A stretch of 5,394 bases of DNA from Verrucomicrobiia bacterium (GTDB lineage: Bacteria; Verrucomicrobiota; Verrucomicrobiia; CAIQCK01). Position numbers and translations under genes: made by a program. The DNA is taken from the NCBI GenBank assembly GCA_026417675.1, contig JAOACV010000218.1, forward strand, positions 1 through 5,394. Direction: 5' to 3'. This document shows positions 1 to 5,394 of this stretch, piece after piece (the stretch's first letter is position 1; each line of letters starts with the position of its first letter). Below the pieces are notes generated by a model that made no database searches, was not told the DNA's origin, and saw only the letters and a list, made by a program, of their open reading frames with translations.

Positions 1-1508
1 TCTTCGAGAACGCCGTCGTCGGCCTCTCCCAAGCCACGCCCGACGGCCGCTTCCTGACTGCCAACGGCGCCCTGGCCCGAATGCTCGGTTACGAGTCGCC
101 CGCGGAAATGATGGCCGCCGTCACCGATATCGGGAGCCAACTCTATGCGCGCGCCGAGGACCGCGCCGAACTTCTGCGTCTGTTGCGGCAGCACGGCGTG
201 GTGCAACGCTTTGAGACCCAGTTCGTGCGGAAAGACGGGGCCAGGATTTGGGTTTCCATGCACGCCCGGAGCGTGCTCGACGCGAACGGCCAGATCGAAC
301 GCATCGAGGGCACGGTCGTGGACATCACCCGCCGCAAACAACTCGAGGAGGAACTGCGCCAGTCCCAGAAGATGGAAGCCATTGGCCGGCTCGCGGGCGG
401 CATCGCCCACGACTTTAACAACATGATGATGGCCATCCTGGGCTACAGCGAGATGTTGCTGGAGCAATTGCCCAAGGAAAGCCCCTATCACAAGGAAGTG
501 GAGGAGATCTTCCAAGCGGGCGAGCGGGCCGCCGATCTGACACGCGAATTGCTGGCCTTCAGCCGCCGGCAGATTCTCCAGCCCAAAGTCATCAACCTCA
601 ATGAGGTCGTCCTGGCCGTCAGCAAAATGCTCCGGCGACTCATCAGCGAGAACATCGAACTGGTTGTCCAAACCGCCGAGGACCTCGGCTCCATCAAGAC
701 CGATCCCGGTCAGTTCGGCCAGGTGGTCATGAACCTCGCCCTCAACGCCCGCGACGCCATGCCCGGCGGCGGCCGGCTGGTCATCCAAACCGCCAATTGC
801 GCGCTGGACGAGGCCGCCGCGCAGCAACACGTTGGCCTGACCGCCGGCGACTACGTGACCCTGACGGTTACCGACACCGGCATCGGGATGGACCCGGAAA
901 CCATGGCGCACGTGTTCGAGCCGTTCTTCACCACCAAGGACCGCGCCCGGGGCTCCGGCCTGGGTCTGTCCATCGTTTATGGCATCGTCAACCAAAGCGG
1001 CGGCCACATCCACGTCCAGAGCGAGCCTGGCCGCGGCACCACCTTTGTGATCTACATGCCCCGCGTGGACCAGCCGGCCGAGCCGGTCTCGCTCCCGCCG
1101 CCGGCGGCGCCACCCGCGCGCGGCACGGAGACCGTCCTGCTCGCCGAAGACGAGGACACCGTCCGCCACCTGGTCAGCGAAGTGCTCCGCCGCAACGGCT
1201 ACGCCGTGCTCATCGCGCGCGACGGGGCCGAAGCGCTCGCGCTGGCTGGCCGGCAGAAAGGGCCGATCCACCTGCTGCTGACCGACATCGTCATGCCCGG
1301 CCTTGACGGCTACGAACTGGCCGATCGCCTGGCCCGCGTGCGCCCCGAGACCAAGATCCTCTATATGTCCGGTTATGCTGACCACGACATCGTTCGGCAG
1401 GACGCGATCAGGCCGGGGAGCGCCTTCCTGCAAAAACCGTTCGCGCCGGACGTGCTGGCCCGCAGAATCCGCGAGTTGCTCGACGCCGCGCCAAACGAGG
1501 CGTGCTGA
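1..1508 (+). CDS. Hybrid sensor histidine kinase (PAS-HisKA-HATPase_c-REC), 5' partial
   Basis: Two-component hybrid kinase: autophosphorylates a histidine with ATP and passes the phosphate to its own receiver domain. The frame is open from base 3, and codons 3-80 encode PAS sequence (FENAVVGLSQ, TPDGRFLTAN), so the ATG at 81 is an internal Met and the true start lies upstream. Counting from that Met: PAS to about residue 83 (ends GTVVDIT), a short charged helix, then the HisKA H-box AHDFNN with phospho-acceptor His110 (bases 408-410). HATPase_c has the N box around Asn222 (NLALNARDA), G1 DTGIG at 265-269, the F box FEPFFTT and G2 GSGLGL from 291. A Pro/Ala-rich linker (about 330-350) leads to a receiver domain with acidic pair Glu356/Asp357, phospho-acceptor Asp402 (LLTDIVMPG), Ser430 and Lys452 (QKPF). 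All key residues are present. No membrane segment or DNA-binding output domain is visible; any sensor or transmembrane part would be in the missing N-terminus. The signal and target are unknown. No clear terminator follows the TGA. Confidence 0.96.
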   Translation, partial: FENAVVGLSQATPDGRFLTANGALARMLGYESPAEMMAAVTDIGSQLYARAEDRAELLRLLRQHGVVQRFETQFVRKDGARIWVSMHARSVLDANGQIERIEGTVVDITRRKQLEEELRQSQKMEAIGRLAGGIAHDFNNMMMAILGYSEMLLEQLPKESPYHKEVEEIFQAGERAADLTRELLAFSRRQILQPKVINLNEVVLAVSKMLRRLISENIELVVQTAEDLGSIKTDPGQFGQVVMNLALNARDAMPGGGRLVIQTANCALDEAAAQQHVGLTAGDYVTLTVTDTGIGMDPETMAHVFEPFFTTKDRARGSGLGLSIVYGIVNQSGGHIHVQSEPGRGTTFVIYMPRVDQPAEPVSLPPPAAPPARGTETVLLAEDEDTVRHLVSEVLRRNGYAVLIARDGAEALALAGRQKGPIHLLLTDIVMPGLDGYELADRLARVRPETKILYMSGYADHDIVRQDAIRPGSAFLQKPFAPDVLARRIRELLDAAPNEAC

Positions 1509-1512
1509 AGCA

Positions 1513-1541
1513 TTGTAATTCCCGCCCGCCGGTCGTATAGG
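1513..1541 (+). promoter_or_regulatory. Possible sigma70-type promoter for the GH78 gene
   Basis: TTGTAA (1513-1518) and TATAGG (1536-1541) are separated by 17 bp. Each matches the TTGACA/TATAAT consensus at four of six positions. It is the best promoter-like pair I see in the gap between the kinase and the GH78 gene and would give a leader of roughly 55 bases containing the whole heptamer repeat. Such matches arise by chance, and read-through from the kinase gene is equally possible. Confidence 0.22.
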
Positions 1542-1570
1542 GAAAGGCGCGACTCACCAAGCACGAGTCC

Positions 1571-1598
1571 CGTTTCACGTTTCACGTTTCACGTTTCA
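1571..1598 (+). repeat. Tandem heptamer repeat, 4 x CGTTTCA, directly before a start codon
   Basis: Four perfect, uninterrupted copies of the 7-mer CGTTTCA occupy 1571-1577, 1578-1584, 1585-1591 and 1592-1598, followed by CG, the start of a fifth copy. The array ends six bases before the ATG at 1605, so it fills the place where a Shine-Dalgarno sequence would normally lie; the array is not purine-rich and cannot serve as one. A change in copy number would alter the leader length without changing the protein. Its function is not known to me; candidates are a replication-slippage tract, a protein-binding site or a dispersed repeat family. Confidence 0.95.
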
Positions 1599-1604
1599 CG
1601 CACC

Positions 1605-4346
1605 ATGACCTGGCTCGGACAATGGATCTGGACCGACGGCGAGACAACGCCGCGCAACGCCTACGCGCATTTCCGCCGCAGACTCAATCTCACCCACGTC
1701 CCCTCGCGCGTCATCGCGCGGCTCACCGCCGACTCGCGCTACATCTTCTGGATCAACGGCCAGCTCGTCTGCCGCGGCCCGGCCCGCTGCGACCCGCGCT
1801 GGCAGAGTTACGACGAACTCGACATCGCGCGCCACCTGCGCGTCGGCGAGAACGCCCTGGCCGCGCTCGTCCATCACTACGGCGAAAGCACCTTCAGCTA
1901 CATCCTCGGCCGCGCCGGCTTCCTCTTCGAGTGCAGCGCGCTCAATGTGTGGAGCGACGACCAGTGGCGCGCGCGCCCCAGCGACGCCTGGTTCCGCGAC
2001 TTGTCCCGGATGCGCGCGCAACTGGATTACCCGGAGGTCTTCGACGCGCGCCGCGAAATGGCCGGCTGGACCGAGCCGGGCTTTCACGACGCCGGCTGGT
2101 CGCCCGCCGTTGTCATCGGCAAGCCGCCCTGCGACCCGTGGCCCAACCTCGAACGCCGCGAAATCCCCTTCCTGCGCGAGACCGAGATCGGCGGCGCGCG
2201 CGTGATCGCCTCCGGCGAGACCGAGTCGCTCGACCCGGTCGAGGTCATTGACCTGCAGAAGTTCTTTCGCACCGGCCACACGATGGCCGGCCATCAGGTC
2301 GGCTACGCCCGGACCTTCGTCCAGTGTGCGGAACCTCAGACAGTCCGCTTGGAACTGATCACTGCGCAGGCGTTGAAACTCTGGGTCAATGACGAACCCG
2401 TTGTGCCGGCGCTTATCCACGGGCGCCAGGCCGTCAAGCTGTCGCTGCGCGCTGGCTGGAACAAATTGCTGCTCAAGCTACTCCAAGGAAGCCATCACTG
2501 GAAGGCCGCCGTGCGTTTCCTCGGCGGCGCCCACCGCCTGCCGCGCGCCGCCGAACCGTCCGCCGATCCGGACCCGGCGTCGGCGACCGGCGCGCACGAA
2601 TGGACTGTCAGCGGGCCGTATCGTCCGTCGAAGCCCCTGGACATCGGCGCGACGCTCGAAGAGGTGTTTCCGCCGGAGAGAAACGCCGGGCCTGAAACTC
2701 ATTCGTGGCAACGGCTTGCCGATGCGGCCGGCCCCGACGATCGTTTCGGCGGCGGCAGCGAGCGCGCCGTGGCGCTGCTGATGGAGTTCGCCGAACACCG
2801 GCCGGGCCTGCGGCTGGAAGGCGACCTGCCCGTCACACTCGCGCCGCGTCAGTTCGCGTTGCTGGACTTCGGCCGCGAGGTTGTTGGCTATCCTCGCCTG
2901 CGCGTGCAAGCGCCGGCGGGCGCGATCCTCGACATCGGCTACGGCGAGCGGCTCCACGACGGCGTGCTGAAGCCAAACTACCAGGAGACCGCCTGCGCTG
3001 ACCGATTGATCACGCGCGCCGGCGAGCAGACCTGGGAGCCGTTCGAGAAGCGCGCGTTCCGCTACCTGCAAGTGGACTGCCGCAAAGCCGCCGAGCCGGT
3101 TGTGATCCAGCGCGTCGCGCTGAACTTTTCCACCTACCCCGTCGAGGCGCGCGGCAGTTTCGAGTGCAACGATCCGCTGCTGGACCGCATCTGGCAGGTC
3201 GGCGCCTACACCGTGCAGCTCAACATGGAGGACGCCTACACCGACTGCCCGTGGCGCGAGCGCGCCATGTCGTGGGCCGACGCGCGCGTCGAGTTCCTCG
3301 TCAACGCCGTCGCGTTCGGCGACACCGCGCTCATGAGGCGTTGCCTGCGGCTGCTCGCGCAATCCCAGGCCGAGGACGGTTCGCTCTGCGGCGTTTATCC
3401 GACCACGTTCCCGAACCGCAAACTGCCGAGTTTCACGCTGCTGTGGATCCACGCGCTCTGGGACTACTACTGGCTGACCGGCGACGCGGATCTGGTGCGC
3501 GAACTGTATCCGAAAATGCAGCTCGTCCTGAAATGGTTCGCCCGCTACGTCTCGCCGAGCAAACTGCTCGCCGGGACGCCAGGCTGGGTCTTTATTGACT
3601 GGGCGCGGCTCGACCAGCGAGGCGAACAGGCGGCGCTCAACGCGCTCTACTGCCGCGCGCTCGAACTGGCCGGCTCGTTCTCCGAGATCGTCAACGCCCG
3701 CGAACTGGCCATCCGTTACCGCGCCCAAGCCCGCGAGGTCAAGGCGGCGTTCCACCGCCAGTTCTGGAACCCGGAGCGCCAAGCCTACGTGGACTGCCGC
3801 GTCGGCGACGAGAAGAGCGCCGTCATCAGCCAGCAGTCCAACGCGCTCGCCGTGCTCTTCGACATCGCGCCGTCCCTGCTCCAGCCCTCCGTGCTCGAAG
3901 CCGTCTGCGGCGATGATCCAAGCCGCGACCCGGAGGGCATCGTCCCGTGCGGCTCGCCTTGCTTCTCGTTCTACCTGCTCGGCGCGCTGCATCGCGTCGG
4001 GTGGCACGCGTTCGCGCTCGACTACATCCGCACGCGGTGGCGATGGATGCTCGACGCCGGCGCGACGACGTGGTGGGAGGAGTGGTCCCCCGACGCGAGC
4101 TGGTGCCACGGCTGGTCCGCCGGCCCGACGTATCTGCTCACCACCCAAATCCTCGGCGCGCGTCCCACCGCCGCCGGCTGGCGCGAGTTCGAGGTGCGCC
4201 CGCAACCCTGCGGCCTCGAATGGGCGCGCGGCACCATCCCGACCCCGCAAGGCGACATCACCATCGAGTGGCAGGTCGAGCAGGGCCGATGCAAGCCCGC
4301 CGTCCGCGCCCCCGTCGGCGTCAAATACCGCATCCTCCCGTCGTAG
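1605..4346 (+). CDS. GH78-family glycoside hydrolase (alpha-L-rhamnosidase-like), cytoplasmic
   Basis: Predicted inverting hydrolase of the alpha-L-rhamnosidase family; the exact sugar is not proven. The 913 residues are a usual GH78 length. Visible order: N-terminal jelly-roll (about 1-170; DSRYIFWINGQ at 43-53); a second beta-sandwich (about 238-304; LWVNDEP, LRAGWNKLLLK); a low-complexity linker near 310-335; the family's beta-sandwich before the barrel (about 416-515; LLDFGREVVGYPRL, then KRAFRYLQVD); the (alpha/alpha)6 catalytic barrel from about 517; and a C-terminal beta-sandwich (about 853-913). In DCPWRERAMSWAD, Asp547, Arg551, Glu552 and Asp559 have the spacing of Asp567, Arg571, Glu572 and Asp579 of Bacillus RhaB, where Glu572 is the proposed general acid. 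Glu825 in TTWWEEW matches the second catalytic Glu841, followed by His835 in WCHGWSAGPTYLL. The N-terminus (MTWLGQWIWTDGE) is not a signal peptide, so the enzyme probably acts on imported oligosaccharides. ATG 1605 is the only ATG, GTG or TTG in frame after the kinase stop, and it has no Shine-Dalgarno sequence. Confidence 0.92.
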   Translation: MTWLGQWIWTDGETTPRNAYAHFRRRLNLTHVPSRVIARLTADSRYIFWINGQLVCRGPARCDPRWQSYDELDIARHLRVGENALAALVHHYGESTFSYILGRAGFLFECSALNVWSDDQWRARPSDAWFRDLSRMRAQLDYPEVFDARREMAGWTEPGFHDAGWSPAVVIGKPPCDPWPNLERREIPFLRETEIGGARVIASGETESLDPVEVIDLQKFFRTGHTMAGHQVGYARTFVQCAEPQTVRLELITAQALKLWVNDEPVVPALIHGRQAVKLSLRAGWNKLLLKLLQGSHHWKAAVRFLGGAHRLPRAAEPSADPDPASATGAHEWTVSGPYRPSKPLDIGATLEEVFPPERNAGPETHSWQRLADAAGPDDRFGGGSERAVALLMEFAEHRPGLRLEGDLPVTLAPRQFALLDFGREVVGYPRLRVQAPAGAILDIGYGERLHDGVLKPNYQETACADRLITRAGEQTWEPFEKRAFRYLQVDCRKAAEPVVIQRVALNFSTYPVEARGSFECNDPLLDRIWQVGAYTVQLNMEDAYTDCPWRERAMSWADARVEFLVNAVAFGDTALMRRCLRLLAQSQAEDGSLCGVYPTTFPNRKLPSFTLLWIHALWDYYWLTGDADLVRELYPKMQLVLKWFARYVSPSKLLAGTPGWVFIDWARLDQRGEQAALNALYCRALELAGSFSEIVNARELAIRYRAQAREVKAAFHRQFWNPERQAYVDCRVGDEKSAVISQQSNALAVLFDIAPSLLQPSVLEAVCGDDPSRDPEGIVPCGSPCFSFYLLGALHRVGWHAFALDYIRTRWRWMLDAGATTWWEEWSPDASWCHGWSAGPTYLLTTQILGARPTAAGWREFEVRPQPCGLEWARGTIPTPQGDITIEWQVEQGRCKPAVRAPVGVKYRILPS

Positions 4347-4379
4347 CCGTTACACATATTGCCTGCGCCGGTGCTTGAA

Positions 4380-4399
4380 CCACGGGCGCGCCGCTGTGG
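4380..4399. other. Weak hairpin in the convergent intergenic gap
   Basis: CCACGG (4380-4385) can pair with CTGTGG (4394-4399) around an 8-base loop, giving six pairs including one G-T wobble. It lies between the two convergent stop codons, where a bidirectional terminator would be expected. Neither strand has a T-run after the stem, so it does not look like a standard intrinsic terminator. The rest of the 69-bp gap holds nothing I recognise. Confidence 0.2.
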
Positions 4400-4415
4400 G
4401 AAGCGCCTGTTACAC

Positions 4416-5394
4416 TCACGCCTTGCCCGGCACGGGCACGACGCCCTGCTTGGGAATCTCGACCGCGCCCTTCTCGAAATCCTCAGCGGTTGGTTTCAAC
4501 GTCAGGTTGTAGAGTTCGGGCTTCTTGTTGGGGTCGCCCATGATTTCGTCCCAGGTCACCTGCTGGCCGGTGTAGGCGGAGATGCGGCCCATGATCGCCG
4601 CGGCGGAGGACTCGGCGACGGCGCGCGCCTGGTCGAGCGGCTCCGGCTTGTTGGCATAGTAGAGCATGTCAATCTGCTCCTGATGATGGCTGCTCGGCCC
4701 CTCCGGCAGATCCGCGGGGATGGGCGACTGTTTCGGATGCGGATGGTCTTTGCCGTCCGTGTGGCCCTTTTCATAGACGAAGTCATGGCCGACCCAGTTC
4801 CAGCAACGGTCCACCTGTCGGCACATCGAATGGATGTGCACACCGTCGCCGTAGTCGTAGTCCACGCTGAAGAAGTCATACATGTCGCCCGCGTTGCGGC
4901 GCGCGCGCCCGCCGAAGCCGACGGCGCTCACCGGCGGCCGGCCGCAGAACCAGTTGGCAACGTCAATGTTGTGGACGTGCTGTTCGACGAGATGGTCGCC
5001 CGACAGCGCAATCCAGTTCTGCCACGTCCGCACGAGGTCGTCGCCGTTCCGGGGATTGATCGGCTGGCGGGAGAACATATGCGCGATGCAGAACGACACG
5101 CGCCCGGCGTAAAGCCTGCCAAGCGCCTTCTCGACCGCGACCGCTTGGTGGGTCTTGCGGTAATTGAAGTCGTGCCGCATCTCGGTGCCGGAGATGATGA
5201 CGAGGCCTTTCTTCTTTGCCTCTTCACCCGCCACGATGACCCGCCGGCAGCCGGGCGGATCAACGGCTACTGGCTTCTCAATGAACGCGTGCTTGCCGGC
5301 CTTGACGACCGCCTCCAAATGCAACGGCCGGAACAGCGGCGCGCCGACGATCATGACGATCTGCGCGTCGGTCTCCAACAGCTTCTTGTAGCAG
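4416..5394 (-). CDS. Gfo/Idh/MocA family oxidoreductase, N-terminus cut by window edge
   Basis: NAD(P)-dependent oxidoreductase of the glucose-fructose oxidoreductase/inositol dehydrogenase family, which usually acts on sugars or cyclitols. The frame stays open to base 5394 (YKKLLETDAQIVMIVG...). The TTG at 5376-5378 encodes an internal Leu of the Rossmann fold, not a start. About 100 residues, with the GxGxxG nucleotide-binding motif and any Tat signal, must lie outside. Counting from that TTG: the family EKP motif with Lys35 (bases 5274-5276), a GTEMRHDFNY segment at 65-74, then SGDHLVEQHVHNID with Glu132, His136 and Asp139. His136 aligns with the catalytic His of inositol dehydrogenase (His176 in B. 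subtilis), and Glu132 sits where that enzyme has Asp172. The C-terminal part has AVAESSAAAIMGRISAYTG and VTWDEIM, typical of the planctomycete/verrucomicrobial subgroup. TGA is at 4416-4418. It converges on the GH78 gene across 69 bp. The substrate cannot be told from sequence, and no promoter is in view. Confidence 0.94.
   Translation of the reverse strand, partial: CYKKLLETDAQIVMIVGAPLFRPLHLEAVVKAGKHAFIEKPVAVDPPGCRRVIVAGEEAKKKGLVIISGTEMRHDFNYRKTHQAVAVEKALGRLYAGRVSFCIAHMFSRQPINPRNGDDLVRTWQNWIALSGDHLVEQHVHNIDVANWFCGRPPVSAVGFGGRARRNAGDMYDFFSVDYDYGDGVHIHSMCRQVDRCWNWVGHDFVYEKGHTDGKDHPHPKQSPIPADLPEGPSSHHQEQIDMLYYANKPEPLDQARAVAESSAAAIMGRISAYTGQQVTWDEIMGDPNKKPELYNLTLKPTAEDFEKGAVEIPKQGVVPVPGKA

Noticed and set aside
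797..1306. 169-codon open frame on the plus strand within the kinase gene
   Set aside because: Frame-shifted shadow of the HATPase and receiver region, extremely Arg-rich, while the kinase motifs are all intact in the other frame.
1509..1604. The kinase and GH78 genes share a reading frame with no stop between 1509 and 1604, suggesting stop read-through
   Set aside because: The receiver domain is complete at the TGA and the GH78 protein has a normal N-terminus at the ATG. An open stretch of 32 codons is common in GC-rich DNA.
1596..2420. 274-codon open frame on the minus strand at the start of the GH78 gene
   Set aside because: Same in-register antisense artefact; its stop falls in the TCA of the last heptamer copy, and the product resembles no family.
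2478..4250. 590-codon open frame on the minus strand across the GH78 gene
   Set aside because: Its codons are in exact register with the sense codons, so stops appear only where the sense strand uses TTA, CTA or TCA, which this GC-rich gene avoids (it ends at the sense CTA at 2478-2480). The translation is Arg/Ala/Val-rich with no recognisable domain.
4349..4415. Direct repeat GTTACAC at 4349-4355 and 4409-4415 flanking the convergent gap
   Set aside because: A single 7-base match in about 70 bp is reasonably likely by chance, and no mobile-element sequence lies between the copies.
3595..4512. 305-codon open frame on the plus strand overlapping the GH78 3' end
   Set aside because: Out-of-frame shadow of the GH78 gene: Ser/Arg/Ala/Pro-rich low-complexity translation that also runs over the tail of the convergent oxidoreductase gene.
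5376..5378. TTG as the start of the oxidoreductase
   Set aside because: The frame continues upstream to the window edge with family-like sequence, and a start here would remove the nucleotide-binding half of the Rossmann fold.

Overview
The window is GC-rich and shows strong G/C preference at third codon positions. It looks like a bacterial chromosome fragment from the Planctomycetota/Verrucomicrobiota side of the tree. That placement is inference. It rests on a Gfo/Idh/MocA oxidoreductase of the SGDHLVEQHVHNID type, which is heavily expanded in those phyla, on a cytoplasmic-looking GH78 enzyme beside it, and on a gene start with no Shine-Dalgarno sequence. No rRNA or other phylogenetic marker is present to confirm it.

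Layout: (1) Bases 1-1508, plus strand, hold the 3' part of a hybrid sensor histidine kinase (PAS, HisKA, HATPase_c, REC). Its 5' end lies outside the window. (2) Bases 1509-1604 are a 96-bp gap with one weak promoter-like pair and four perfect tandem copies of CGTTTCA that end six bases before the next start codon. (3) Bases 1605-4346, plus strand, hold a complete 913-residue GH78 (alpha-L-rhamnosidase family) protein. It has no signal peptide and keeps the catalytic acidic residues. (4) Bases 4347-4415 are a 69-bp gap between convergent genes with only a weak hairpin. (5) Bases 4416-5394, minus strand, hold the C-terminal part of a Gfo/Idh/MocA NAD(P)-dependent oxidoreductase. Its N-terminus, including the dinucleotide-binding motif, is beyond the right edge.

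How the genes might work together: a GH78 hydrolase and a sugar-type oxidoreductase side by side are compatible with breakdown of a deoxysugar-containing glycan. However, the two genes converge, so they are not one operon, and the link is only by proximity. The kinase reads in the same direction as the GH78 gene but is separated by 96 bp, and nothing in the sequence ties its signal to that gene.

No tRNA, rRNA, CRISPR, insertion sequence, phage or plasmid feature was seen. The genes belong to known families. The items most worth a second look are the heptamer tandem repeat at the GH78 start and a patch of different codon use that coincides with one beta-sandwich module inside the GH78 protein. 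I found no convincing new multi-gene system.
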